Source: Ignavibacteria bacterium (GTDB lineage: Bacteria; Bacteroidota; Ignavibacteria; Tepidaquicellales; Tepidaquicellaceae). From it: a stretch of 64,000 nt of DNA. Positions 19,088-28,813 of this stretch are shown one piece after another (positions within the stretch are counted from its first letter, which is position 1; each line of letters starts with the position of its first letter). The stretch lies in assembly GCA_016710985.1 (NCBI GenBank), contig JADJTX010000008.1, positions 1-64,000 on the forward strand, given 5' to 3'. The translations under genes were made by a program, and so were the position numbers. The notes under the pieces were generated by a model. That model made no database searches, had not been told where the DNA came from, and saw nothing but the letters and a program-made list of their open reading frames with translations.

Positions 19088-21718
19088 ATGAGTGAATTTC
19101 CAAAAAATTATGATTACACGACTTCGGAGTTATTCTGGCAGAAGTTTTGGGAAGAGAATAAGATATACGAATCGCATCCGAATCCTGATAAACCGAAATA
19201 TTCAATTGTAATTCCGCCTCCGAATGTAACAGGCATTTTACATTTTGGCCATATGCTGAATAACACCATTCAGGATATTTATTGCCGTTGGAAAAGAATG
19301 CAGGGATATGAAGTGTGCTGGGTTCCGGGCATGGATCACGCGAGTATTTCAACGGAGATGATGGTTGATAAGCAGCTTCGAAAGGAGGGGAAGTCAAAAT
19401 TTGATCTCGGGAGACAGGAGTTTATTAAATTAGCGTGGAAATGGAAAGAGGAGAATGGCGGTATTATTTTAAAACAACTGCGAAAGCTCGGGGCATCACT
19501 TGACTGGTCCAAGGAAAGGTTTACACTTGATGAAGGATTATCTTTAAATGTCAGAAAAGTCTTTGTAGATCTTTACAAAAAAGGTTTGATCTATCGCGGG
19601 AACAGAATAGTTAACTGGGATCCGGTTGCACAAACAGCCGTGAGCGATGATGAGATTTTTTATGAAGAAAGAAATGACAAACTGTATTTCATTAAATATA
19701 TGGTCGGGGACTCAGATGATTTCATTACGGTTGCCACTACACGTCCGGAAACGATGTTTGGCGACACAGCAGTCGCAGTAAATCCTAATGATAAAAGATA
19801 CAGCGACTTTAAAAATAGGAAGGTTAGACTTCCTTTTGTAAATAAGTTAATACCGGTCATTGAGGATGATTATGTTGATATTGAATTCGGAACAGGAGCA
19901 TTGAAAATTACGCCAGCTCACGATATAAATGACTTTGAGGTTGGACAGAGACATAATCTTGAAGCGATCTCTGTCATTACAAAGGACTCAAAACTGAATG
20001 AAAATGCGGGAGAATTTAAGGGTCTGGAAATTTTTGATGCCAGGAAAAAGATAGTAGCAAAGCTGGAAGAACTTGATCTGTTAGTTAAAGTTGAAGATCT
20101 GACACATAATATTGCAATATCAGATAAATCAAAAGCTGTTATTGAGCCATTTCTGTCCGAGCAATGGTTTGTGAAAATGAAGAAGCTGGCAGAGCCCGCA
20201 ATTGAGGTTGTCAAAGAAGGTAAGATTAAATTTTATCCTGAAAGATATGAGAAGGTATATTACCACTGGATGAACAACATTCGTGACTGGTGCATTTCTA
20301 GGCAGTTGTGGTTCGGGCATCAGATTCCAATCTGGTATCATAAACAGACCGGAGAGATTTATTGTGAGGTTGAACCGCCAACAGATATAGAAAACTGGAT
20401 ACAGGATGAAGATATTCTTGATACCTGGTTTTCTTCATGGCTGTGGCCGCTGAGTGTATTCGGCTGGCAGAATGATGAAAGTGACGGCAACAATGAATAT
20501 TTAAAATATTATTATCCGACAGATCTCTTATCGACAGGCCCGGATATAATATTTCTTTGGGTTGCGCGAATGATAATGGCAGGATTAGAGTACAGGAAAG
20601 AAATACCGTTTAGAGATGTTTATTTTCATTCGATTCTGAGAGACGGAAAAGGTCAGAAGATGTCAAAGACTTTGGGCAATTATTCGGATGCAATAGAATT
20701 AATGGATAAATACGGAACCGATGCTCTGCGCTTCACCATTGTATATTTAGCTCCGCTGGGAAATGATGTCCTGTTTGATGAAGATAAAACTAAAATAGGA
20801 AGAAATTTTGTGACCAAACTTTGGAATGCAGGAAGATTTTTAATGATGATGAAAGAAAAGATTGTCAGTTCTGATGTAAAACAAAACGAAAATTATGAAG
20901 AAGATCTGATTGACAGATGGATAGAGAGCCGGTTTAATTCAGCTTTAGCCGAGGCTGATAAATTTTTGAGGAGTTACAGGCTTAACGATTATACTAAAAC
21001 CATATATAATTTTGTCTGGAGTGATTTTTGTGACTGGTACATTGAACTGATCAAGATTAAGACCGTTGAAAATCCCGGACAGGCGGTTATGATTATAAAT
21101 GATGCAATAAGCTATTACGAAAGTATCCTCAAAATTTTACATCCTGTAATACCTTATGTAACCGAGGAGCTTTGGCATATTTTAGAAGATGGAAGATCCC
21201 AAAAGAGCATCTCTGTTGAGTTAATCTCTGAAATAAAGCATGAAAGCATAGATGAAAATTCTGAAAGCAGTTTTGAAAAAGTAAAAGAGATTGTAGCAGC
21301 AATAAGAAATTTGAGATTGCAGAACAACATACCTGCGGCTTTAAAGTCGGATGTATTTATTATACCTGTAAAAGGTTCTGAAAAGACAGTAAATGAATTT
21401 AACAGTTATATTAAGAAGCTGTGCAATCTGGAGAAGCTGGAAATAGTGAGCAGCATTGAGGGCAAGAATAATTATGCAAGCTCGGTAATAAATAATTATG
21501 AAATATATTTGTCTTTAGAAGGGATGTTAAATGTTGAATTGCAGAAAGAAAAAATGAATAAGGAAATTGATAATCTGAAAAAATATCTTTCAGGTTTAGA
21601 TAAGAAACTTTCCAATGAAAATTTCCTGAACAAGGCATCAGCAGTAATTATTGATTCTGAAAAGAAGAAGCAAACAGAAGCCAGGGAGAAATTGGATAAA
21701 CTAACGAAACTGATTTAA
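19088..21718 (+). CDS. valS: valyl-tRNA synthetase
   Basis: Charges tRNA-Val. The 876-residue length is normal for bacterial ValRS. The class I HIGH motif appears as LHFGHM (residues 51-56) after PPPNVTG, and the KMSKS motif as KMSKT near residue 526. The large editing domain lies between (TTRPETMFGDTAVAVNP, near 222). A C-terminal coiled coil of about 70 residues (LNVELQKEKMNKEIDNLKKY and onward) is the ValRS tRNA-binding arm. The reading frame is intact over 2.6 kb. It ends the plus-strand operon and almost abuts the convergent arginase gene. Confidence 0.97.
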   Translation: MSEFPKNYDYTTSELFWQKFWEENKIYESHPNPDKPKYSIVIPPPNVTGILHFGHMLNNTIQDIYCRWKRMQGYEVCWVPGMDHASISTEMMVDKQLRKEGKSKFDLGRQEFIKLAWKWKEENGGIILKQLRKLGASLDWSKERFTLDEGLSLNVRKVFVDLYKKGLIYRGNRIVNWDPVAQTAVSDDEIFYEERNDKLYFIKYMVGDSDDFITVATTRPETMFGDTAVAVNPNDKRYSDFKNRKVRLPFVNKLIPVIEDDYVDIEFGTGALKITPAHDINDFEVGQRHNLEAISVITKDSKLNENAGEFKGLEIFDARKKIVAKLEELDLLVKVEDLTHNIAISDKSKAVIEPFLSEQWFVKMKKLAEPAIEVVKEGKIKFYPERYEKVYYHWMNNIRDWCISRQLWFGHQIPIWYHKQTGEIYCEVEPPTDIENWIQDEDILDTWFSSWLWPLSVFGWQNDESDGNNEYLKYYYPTDLLSTGPDIIFLWVARMIMAGLEYRKEIPFRDVYFHSILRDGKGQKMSKTLGNYSDAIELMDKYGTDALRFTIVYLAPLGNDVLFDEDKTKIGRNFVTKLWNAGRFLMMMKEKIVSSDVKQNENYEEDLIDRWIESRFNSALAEADKFLRSYRLNDYTKTIYNFVWSDFCDWYIELIKIKTVENPGQAVMIINDAISYYESILKILHPVIPYVTEELWHILEDGRSQKSISVELISEIKHESIDENSESSFEKVKEIVAAIRNLRLQNNIPAALKSDVFIIPVKGSEKTVNEFNSYIKKLCNLEKLEIVSSIEGKNNYASSVINNYEIYLSLEGMLNVELQKEKMNKEIDNLKKYLSGLDKKLSNENFLNKASAVIIDSEKKKQTEAREKLDKLTKLI

Positions 21719-21722
21719 TATT

Positions 21723-22662
21723 TTAATCATAAAGTGTTGTTTTACCTAAAGCAGATATGATCAGCTCAGTTGCCAGGAAAGCGGTTCTGTTTTTTGGTAT
21801 CCAGTATCGGATTAACTTCCATTATTTCCAGAGAATTCATACATCCGCAGTCTGCAACCATTTCCATTAATAACTGGGACTCCCTGTAAGTAAGCCCACC
21901 CGGTATCGGAGTTCCGACACCTTCTGCAAAATCCGGGTCAATGCCATCCATGTCAAAACTTATGTGAATATGATCAACTCTGCTTTTAAAATCATTTAAG
22001 ACCTTAGCTATAATCCTGTGAATTCCCATTTTATCAACTTCTGTCATTGTATAGACATTTAGTTTTTGCTCTTTTACCGTCTGAGCCTCAAGATAGTCAA
22101 CATCCCTGATTCCAATCAATGCAACATTTTCAACTTTCACTTTTGGTGAATATCCGTTAATGTGCGTCAGCTTTTTATTTCCTAAACCGAGAGCAATCGC
22201 CAGGGGCATGCCATGTATGTTCCCCGATGGGGTTGTTTCTTCTGTATTCATATCAGCATGAGCGTCAATCCATATTATACCTAAGGTTTTATTTCTTTTT
22301 TTGCAAAAGTTTGAAATGCCCGCGATCGATCCGATTGCCGTGGCATGATCTCCTCCGATTATGAGAGGGAAGTAATGCTTATTAAGAAGTGTTTCAACTT
22401 TTTCCGCAAGAATTTTAGAAGTTTTAGCAATCTCCGGGAGATACTTTAACTTAGTATCTCGGATTTTCTGAGTTTCAGATATTTGAATGTCGATATCACC
22501 AAAATCAGTAACATTATAACCTAACTTTTCTAACTTATCTTCAAGATTAGCATAACGAATTGCGGACGGTCCCATATCCACGCCACGCCGGTCAGCGCCA
22601 AGGTCCATAGGAAATCCTACAATGGCAATCTTTTTTTTTAACTTTCTGTTTTTACTTATCAT
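21723..22662 (-). CDS. arginase/agmatinase family ureohydrolase (frameshifted at 3-prime end)
   Basis: Manganese ureohydrolase, most likely arginase (arginine to ornithine and urea). Metal-binding blocks are clear: GGDHATAIG, WIDAHADMN and SFDMDGIDPD followed by GVGTPIPGG. The open frame ends at 21766 in NRFPGN, but removing one base from the six-A/T run at 21790-21795 gives the normal arginase end (KNRTAFLATELIISALGK) with a stop at 21723. The N-terminal IVGFPMDLGADRRGVDMGPSA is arginase-like rather than agmatinase-like. It is convergent with valS, with 4 bp between the ends. The dispersed 195-bp repeat lies 50 bp upstream of its start. Confidence 0.85.
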
Positions 22663-22712
22663 AGTTTAGCAATATACAAATCACAATTTTAAAATTTAAG
22701 TAAGTTAATCAT

Positions 22713-22905
22713 TGTACAAGAGAAAAATAGAAAGCGGATCAAGCTGAAAAATAACGGATTTTTTATTTGATTGTAAAAACATTCAATTTGAATCTAACTT
22801 ATTTATTGTATTTTTTAGATTTTGATTGTTTTAATTTGTCATAATTATTAGTAAATATCCGCAAAATCAATGTTATCCGTGTTCCCCAAAAATCATCGTC
22901 TACAA
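22713..22905 (+). repeat. dispersed 195-bp MITE-like element, copy A
   Basis: Begins TGTACAAGAG and ends ATCGTCTACA, so the ends are near-inverted copies. Inside are AAGCTGAAAAATAACGG, ACATTCAATTTGAATC and ATCCGTGTTCCCC. Nearly the same sequence recurs at 36436-36630 (minus orientation) and 50111-50296 (plus). No coding frame. It fills most of the 329-bp gap between arginase and the thioesterase. Confidence 0.75.
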
Positions 22906-22990
22906 AGTAAGTTAATATAATCCAATGAATATAATTGAATATTATATCTCAAAGAGATATTTTCCATAAAAATAATATGTATACAATATT

Positions 22991-23434
22991 TTGAATTTAG
23001 AAGAGTTTAAACATAAGACTCAAATACGGGTCAGGACCTTTGAAGTTGATTCGCAGGGTATAGTTCACAATATAAATTATCTTAAATATTTCGAGATAGG
23101 CAGGGTTGAGTATAGGAGAGATATGGGATATGAAATCCTCCCGACGGGGATTTTTAATGACGGGCTTAAAGTTGTAGTTGTTCGTAATGAAATCGACTAC
23201 AAATCTTTCGCTTTTCTCGATAACTTATTAAATATTTATACAAAAATATCCTGGATAAAAAATTCAAGCTTTTGCTTTGAACAAGTAATCACATATGATC
23301 CGGACAACAGGATTATTTGCAGCGGAAAGGGAATTTTAGTAAATATTAATGTGAACAGTGAGCCCGAGAAGTTAAGTAAAAAATTTATAGAAGAAATAAA
23401 ATCTTTTGAACAAAACTTAAATATTCTAAAATAG
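22991..23434 (+). CDS. acyl-CoA thioesterase, YbgC/4HBT hotdog family
   Basis: A 147-residue hotdog-fold thioesterase. The catalytic block DSQGIVHNINYLKYFE begins at Asp20, matching the Asp of 4-hydroxybenzoyl-CoA thioesterase and YbgC enzymes that hydrolyse short or medium acyl-CoA. Length is normal. The best start is TTG at 22991; no ATG gives a complete domain. The TTG overlaps a TATTTTG sequence that resembles a -7 promoter box, so either the promoter is elsewhere or the message has almost no leader. The next gene starts 3 bp after its stop. Confidence 0.8.
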   Translation: MNLEEFKHKTQIRVRTFEVDSQGIVHNINYLKYFEIGRVEYRRDMGYEILPTGIFNDGLKVVVVRNEIDYKSFAFLDNLLNIYTKISWIKNSSFCFEQVITYDPDNRIICSGKGILVNINVNSEPEKLSKKFIEEIKSFEQNLNILK

Positions 23435-23436
23435 AA

Positions 23437-24945
23437 ATGTCTCAATTTATCAGCCGACTTAAATCTTTAATTTATACTTTTTTATCATTATCATTAGTAT
23501 GTTCAATAATAGTGGTTTTTCAATCCTGTGAACAGGATTTTATAGCTCCTACCAATGGAACTCTGTATAGCGAAGTCCAGAAGATTTTTAAAACTCCTTA
23601 TACATCAAGCAATATTACTTGTTCTACACCGTCATGTCATGCCAGTGAAAACAGTGCTGCGGGTTTAGATTTAACCAACTGGCAAAACATTTTAAACGGT
23701 TCAAACAGCGGGACTATGGTAATTCCTTACAACGGTTTCTGGTCCCACATGGTATCTTTTTTGAATTCCGACACCAATTTGGCTCCTGTGACTCTCGATT
23801 CATTATTTCCTCAATATCACAAAATAAATCAAAATGATGTAGTTACCATTTTCGATTGGATTAATGATGGAGCAAAAAATGAAATCGGACAGGTAGCTTT
23901 TTCTAATGTGCCCATAAATGAGAAAGGATTTATTACAAATCAGGCAGCTGATTTAGTAGCGGTAATTAAACCGGACACAAGACAGGTCATCAGACTTATA
24001 CCGGTTGGCGGAATCGGCAGTGCATTAAATTCGCCACACTACATTAAATTAAGTCCGGATAATAATTATTTTTATGTAAGTTTGATTGGAGCAGGTTATG
24101 TTCAGAAATTTGATGCAAACACTCATAGTCAGATTGGAGTAAACATGCAGGCGGGTCAAAGTCCGGCTCACATTGAAATTTCGTCTGATGGATTATCCGG
24201 ATATGTTACAAATTTCGAATCAAGCGGTTCAGTTAAAACAACACGTAAGTTTAATACGTCAACAATGACAATTACTGATGTTTTCTCCGAACCCAGAATG
24301 ACTGGCCCTCACGGAATGGCTTTAACAAATGACGGAAATACTTTATATGTAACATCTGAAATAGGGGAGTATATATTTAAAATTAATACAAATAGTTTTT
24401 ATGCAAGTGACACAACATACATAAAGGCTTCAATTGATCCGTCTGTTCCACCATCCGGAAATGGTACTGGCAATTTCAGACCGTATCAAATATTACTTTC
24501 ACCTGACGAAAGTTTATTGTTTGTTTCTTGCAGAGGATCAAACGAAGTAAGGGTATATAATTCTTCTGATTTAACACAAGTGAATTCAATCCCGTTAGGA
24601 TCAAATGCATTTCCATTACTTATGAAGTTTACAAATGACGGAAATTACTTATTTGTTTGTAACAGAAATAATAATACTGTTTCAGTAATCAACACAGCTT
24701 CCCAGACTGTGCAGACTACAATAACCGGTGTTGGAATTCAGCCTCATGGAGTTGATTTCACCGCTGACGGGCAATATGCTTTTATAGCCTGTGAAACGCA
24801 ATCAGGTTTTGACGGACACCACCCTTCAGTTGGAAGCAAAAAAATAGGCGTTACAAGAGTTATACAGGTATCAAACTTTAGTTTATTACCAAATACAAAA
24901 TTGGAAATGGGTTCGTTTCCTGCTGGTATTGAATTTGTAAAATAA
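23437..24945 (+). CDS. lipoprotein with CX4CH site and YVTN beta-propeller
   Basis: A 502-residue surface or periplasmic lipoprotein. The signal peptide ends in lipobox FQSC with the lipidated cysteine at residue 31. Next comes CSTPSCH (Cys62, Cys67, His68), a CX4CH site followed by GLDLTNWQNIL, the layout of small cytochrome-like domains in exported FCB proteins; with four residues between the cysteines, heme attachment is possible but not certain. From about residue 160 the chain is a beta-propeller of YVTN/YncE repeats (VVAVIKPDTRQVIRLIPVGG, NTVSVINTASQTV, PHGVDFTADGQYAFIAC). Likely an extracytoplasmic redox or binding protein. Co-transcribed with the thioesterase; a strong terminator follows. 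Confidence 0.7.
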   Translation: MSQFISRLKSLIYTFLSLSLVCSIIVVFQSCEQDFIAPTNGTLYSEVQKIFKTPYTSSNITCSTPSCHASENSAAGLDLTNWQNILNGSNSGTMVIPYNGFWSHMVSFLNSDTNLAPVTLDSLFPQYHKINQNDVVTIFDWINDGAKNEIGQVAFSNVPINEKGFITNQAADLVAVIKPDTRQVIRLIPVGGIGSALNSPHYIKLSPDNNYFYVSLIGAGYVQKFDANTHSQIGVNMQAGQSPAHIEISSDGLSGYVTNFESSGSVKTTRKFNTSTMTITDVFSEPRMTGPHGMALTNDGNTLYVTSEIGEYIFKINTNSFYASDTTYIKASIDPSVPPSGNGTGNFRPYQILLSPDESLLFVSCRGSNEVRVYNSSDLTQVNSIPLGSNAFPLLMKFTNDGNYLFVCNRNNNTVSVINTASQTVQTTITGVGIQPHGVDFTADGQYAFIACETQSGFDGHHPSVGSKKIGVTRVIQVSNFSLLPNTKLEMGSFPAGIEFVK

Positions 24946-24968
24946 ATAATATTAAAGATTATAAAATA

Positions 24969-25006
24969 AAAAAGTCCGTCAAAACTAAATTTGACGGACT
25001 TTTTTA
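24969..25006. terminator. bidirectional intrinsic terminator
   Basis: Perfect stem AAGTCCGTCAAA / TTTGACGGACTT with A and T tracts on either side, between the convergent genes ending at 24945 and 25020; it can serve both strands. Confidence 0.85.
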
Positions 25007-25019
25007 TTGAAGAAAAAAA

Positions 25020-25915
25020 TTATTTAGTCAGAAGCATTTTTCTTACTTCCGTTTTTTCAGGAGTTTTTATTCTGTAAAAGTAAATTCCGCTTGGAAATTC
25101 ACTGGCATCAAAATCTACTGAATGATCACCTGCCTCCTGCGTTTGATCCACTAACGAGGCTATTTGCCTTCCTAACCTGTCATAAACGCTGACAGATACA
25201 TACGTTGCCTGTGGCAGAGTATATGAGATAGTTGTAACAGGATTAAATGGATTAGGATAATTTTTGATCCCAAAATAAGATTCTTTGTTTGAAGAATTTC
25301 CTGCGTCATATTCAGAAAATACTTCTTTGTTCGGAATTTCAGAGACCAACGCTATTCCAGATTCGAATATAGATTCTTTATAATTTTTCCCGGCTGTGAA
25401 CTCCAACTGAATACCATACACATTTTCTTCAGTTACTTCAAAATTATCCTGTGTCTTTGTTGATATTTTAAAATTTTCTTCATCAAGCTTGAATTTTATC
25501 TCTTTCCATCCGTCAAAATCCAGGGATACCGGATTAGAGATCAACATTAAATCAGTGTTAGCATCATAGAAAGTATTTTTGTCAATATCATAGATTAATT
25601 GAATTACAACATCTACATCATTATCTATACCTTTAAGCATGACATTTACATAATTTCCTGCAGTGAACAAATGAGATCTTTTTAATAATATTTTGCCGAT
25701 ATACTCACCGGGTTTTACAGGATTTTTTGATAGTATATCGGAATACCCGTTTTCTTTATTGTCTTCAGAATGTGAATATTTCATTTCCACTCCGCCCCAT
25801 ATCCAGTCAGGAAGAGATTTTTTAGAAAAATCATCTATTATTTCACCTTGGGAAAAACTATTATTATAAAACAGAATAGATATAATAATAAAAACAAAAA
25901 ACTTATTGTTTTCAT
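25020..25915 (-). CDS. secreted protein with type IX sorting domain (frameshift near start)
   Basis: About 298 residues. The ATG at 25915 starts MKTI, and one added A near 25905 continues into a signal peptide (KFFVFIIISILFYNNSFSQ). The domain that follows (DDFSKKSLPDWIWGGVEMKY, then VMLKGIDNDVDVVIQLIYD and DGWKEIKFKLDE) looks like a carbohydrate-binding-module-type beta-sandwich, but I cannot name the family. The last 85 residues are the sorting tail: YPNPFNPVTTISYTLP, VSVYDRLGRQIAS, SGIYFYRIKT and a final KMLLTK. The exported cargo is probably cell-surface or released; its ligand is unknown. Confidence 0.75.
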
Positions 25916-25948
25916 CTACTAGCTAAGTTAATTAGAATAAATAAATTC

Positions 25949-26347
25949 TTACTTAATAAGAGTCATTCGTTTTAAAGATGTAAAATTATTAACTTGAAGC
26001 TTATACAGGTAAAATCCGGCAGATAAATCTGAAGCATCAAATTGCTTACTGAATGTGCCTGATTCCTGATATTCACTTACGAGTGTTCTAACTACCTGTC
26101 CAACTAAATTGTAAACCTTTAAAGTAACGAATCCACTTTGGTTGATTTTGTAGCTTATTATTGTGGCTGGGTTAAAAGGATTTGGAAAATTCTGATATAA
26201 TTTATAATCATCAGAAATGTTATTGCTAAGACTATTTATTCCAATTCCTTCTTGATTAAAGAAGTTTTTAGTACCAGCAACACTAAAATTATTGCTAAAA
26301 CTAAAAACCACTAAAATCAATAATATTTTTATATATAATTTACCCAT
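25949..26347 (-). CDS. minimal type IX secretion cargo: signal peptide plus sorting domain
   Basis: Only 132 residues: a signal peptide (about 1-24, ending SVAG), some 25 residues of linker, and then a complete C-terminal sorting domain (YQNFPNPFNPATIISYK, LKVYNLVGQVVRTL, SAGFYLYKLQV, final KRMTLIK). The ATG at 26347 has no obvious larger upstream frame, so the mature passenger is almost nothing. It may be a remnant of a larger gene, a decoy or a small secreted peptide. It lies between a larger sorting-domain gene and the HtrA gene, all on the minus strand. Confidence 0.7.
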   Translation of the reverse strand: MGKLYIKILLILVVFSFSNNFSVAGTKNFFNQEGIGINSLSNNISDDYKLYQNFPNPFNPATIISYKINQSGFVTLKVYNLVGQVVRTLVSEYQESGTFSKQFDASDLSAGFYLYKLQVNNFTSLKRMTLIK

Positions 26348-26432
26348 ATTGGCTTTACAAAAATAAACATTATGAATTTAATATGCAATATTTTAAATTA
26401 GTTTTTTTAGAGAATGTTTTCTTAAAATATAG

Positions 26433-26457
26433 ATCCGGGAAAATCCGATTTCCCGGA
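26433..26457 (-). terminator. hairpin after htrA gene
   Basis: Stem TCCGGGAAA / TTTCCCGGA, 13 bp beyond the protease stop codon on the minus strand, followed by a moderately T-rich TCTATATTTT. Confidence 0.55.
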
Positions 26458-26469
26458 CCAATAAATGTG

Positions 26470-27981
26470 TTACTTAATTTCTACAGCAATTAATCTTACC
26501 ACTCCCTGCGGACTTTTTACTTTTAAAAGAAGAACATCTCCTTGATTTTTGTTGTTAATAATTGAATTGAGTTGATCAAGGCTTTCAATTTTCTCTTTGT
26601 CCGCTTCCAGTATGACTAAACCTTCTGACAAACCACGGTCAAATCCTTCTGAGAATCGTTTAACTGAAGTTATAATTAATCCCTGAGTTACATCGTATTT
26701 TTCTTTTAATGAACTTGTCAAAGTTGAAACTGTGATCCCTATAGATTCAAAGCTTTTTGAAGCAATATCGGAAGAATTATCTTTCGGAACGCTATTTTCC
26801 GCAGTCTGTGTTGCTTTCTCATCCTTAGGTTTTAACGTTACCACTTTGTCAATGGTTTTACCATCTCTGTAAATATTTAAGGTCACAGCATCACCGGGAT
26901 GATGTGAGCCTATGATTGTCTGTAATTCATTTGCAGCATTTACTTCTTTTCCATCAACCGTAAAAATAACATCTCCTGATTTCAAACCGGCTTCATCACC
27001 TGCTCCTCCGGCTATCACATCCTGTACCAAAACGCCTTTTGCTTTTTCCAAACCCAATCCTTTTGCTTCTTTTATATCAACATCTTTTATAGTTACACCT
27101 ATATAACCTCGTGATATTTTTCCATTTTTCATCAGTTCTGAAGCAACGGTTTTTGCAAGGTTAATCGGAATTGCAAATCCATAACCCTGATAATAACCAT
27201 TTGTTGTTTTTATTGCTGTATTTATTCCAACTAAATTTCCATTTATATCTACTAAAGCACCTCCGCTATTTCCCGGATTTATTGCAGCATCAGTCTGTAT
27301 AAAATTACTTATCGAATAGCTGTCTCCGCCTAATTGAATATTTCTTCCAAGAGCTGATACAATTCCTGCTGTTACAGTACTGTTTAGTCCCAGAGGATTT
27401 CCGATAGCAACAACCCACTGACCTACCTGAACATTATCTGAATTTCCGATAGTTGCCACAGGCAGCCCTTTTGCATCAACTTTTATTACTGCAACATCAG
27501 TATTCGGATCAACCCCAATTAATTTTGCAACATATTCTGTCTTGTCAGTAAGTACTACTTTTATGCCATTGTCTGATGCATTTTTTACAACATGATTATT
27601 TGTCATTATATATCCGTCTTCACTGATTATAATACCGGAACCACTGCCTCTTCCGGGAGATTCATCAGGCATTCTAAATTCAGGAGGTAAATTGAACGGA
27701 AGTTGATTTTGATCATTATCCAATCTGTTATTATCGTCGTTACCGGTAGTTACTTCAATATAGGCAACTGTTGGTGTAACTGTTTTTGCAATTTCAACAA
27801 AAGCATCATTCAATCCCTGAAGCTGAGGATTTGCATTTTCTATTGGTGGTGCAGTTTTAAAATCCATCTGAGGTCCAGCAACAATCGGTTTAACATTTCC
27901 AAAATTAGCAATAAGTAAACCTCCAAATGATAAAGCTACCACTAATAAAAGCCCTGCAAATATAATTGATTTTTTTGACAT
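26470..27981 (-). CDS. HtrA/DegP-type periplasmic serine protease with two PDZ domains
   Basis: A 503-residue envelope quality-control protease. An N-terminal hydrophobic segment (4-26) exports or anchors it. The chymotrypsin-like domain has the full triad: His130 in MTNNHVV, Asp162 in NTDVAVIKVD and Ser239 in NPGNSGGALV. PDZ1 spans about 285-385 (RGYIGVTIKDV, GDEAGLKSGDVI, GDAVTLNIYRDG) and a second PDZ about 410-503 (GITVSTLTSSL). Length and order match DegP/DegQ/MucD. The gene follows recO at 80 bp on the same strand and is closed by a hairpin. Confidence 0.92.
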   Translation of the reverse strand: MSKKSIIFAGLLLVVALSFGGLLIANFGNVKPIVAGPQMDFKTAPPIENANPQLQGLNDAFVEIAKTVTPTVAYIEVTTGNDDNNRLDNDQNQLPFNLPPEFRMPDESPGRGSGSGIIISEDGYIMTNNHVVKNASDNGIKVVLTDKTEYVAKLIGVDPNTDVAVIKVDAKGLPVATIGNSDNVQVGQWVVAIGNPLGLNSTVTAGIVSALGRNIQLGGDSYSISNFIQTDAAINPGNSGGALVDINGNLVGINTAIKTTNGYYQGYGFAIPINLAKTVASELMKNGKISRGYIGVTIKDVDIKEAKGLGLEKAKGVLVQDVIAGGAGDEAGLKSGDVIFTVDGKEVNAANELQTIIGSHHPGDAVTLNIYRDGKTIDKVVTLKPKDEKATQTAENSVPKDNSSDIASKSFESIGITVSTLTSSLKEKYDVTQGLIITSVKRFSEGFDRGLSEGLVILEADKEKIESLDQLNSIINNKNQGDVLLLKVKSPQGVVRLIAVEIK

Positions 27982-28061
27982 TTAATTTTCTCCTTAATTT
28001 ATTTTTTTGATAAAAAATGAATTAACTATATATATTTTAAATTTAATTTTAAATATTATTT

Positions 28062-28767
28062 TTAAAGGTTATAATTTAAATCCCGAAATACTTTTGAAGA
28101 CTTGTAAAACTTTAGTCCATGAGTATGAAATGCTAAATATTTCTCATAGCTGCTAATCAATTTTACAAGAACAAATTTATCGATTTCCAAATTAGATAAG
28201 TTTTCTACCTCTTTTTCTGCAATTGATATCAACGAACTGATCATTGAGTCGTTTAAGTGAAATTCATTAATATTAAAAAAAGTTTCATTTACAGAAAGTT
28301 TATCTGAGATGTCCGGACTCAATCCTAAAATTTTAGTAAGCTGAATTTGAAAATACAAAACATATACATAATAATTTTTCTCTGCCAGGTTCAATACTGT
28401 AAAGGTTTTCATTAATATTTCAAAAAAGTAACTTATTTGAGTAGTGTTCGATTAATGATTTATTCATTATTTCAATGATTTGATATGCTACCTCCAGCTT
28501 ATCAAAATCAGCAATAATGTTTGAATATGATTTTTTGTATTCTGCACTCGAAATAAGCTGAAGATCACGATTATCTTTTAAATATATTACAGCATTTATA
28601 TGATTCATACTTTCCAGGGTACCGCAAAGCTTTGATTTGAAATTTCTTGCACCTTTGACTATGGCATTCATTTTACCAAAATCTTTTGTAAATAATGTTA
28701 CAATCTTGCTTGTCTCTCCGTACCTGAAACTTTTCAATACGAATGCTTCGGTTTTTACGATTGACAT
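28062..28767 (-). CDS. recO: DNA repair protein RecO (one frameshift)
   Basis: RecO loads RecA with RecR onto SSB-coated single-stranded DNA. The N-terminal OB-fold is clear (IVKTEAFVLKSFRYGETSKIVTLFT... with GKMNAIVKGAR). The frame breaks at about 28425 in a run of six A (plus strand), after HYSNKLLF; changing the run by one base continues into VLNLAEKNYYVYVLYFQIQL and the helical C-terminal domain, about 235 residues in all, the normal size. No CxxC zinc pair is seen, which is common in RecO outside Deinococcus. It lies between a PfkB kinase and HtrA on the minus strand. Confidence 0.8.
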
Positions 28768-28813
28768 ATTAAATTGGAATTACGTTTTGCCTGTTTCATT
28801 AGTTTCATATAAT

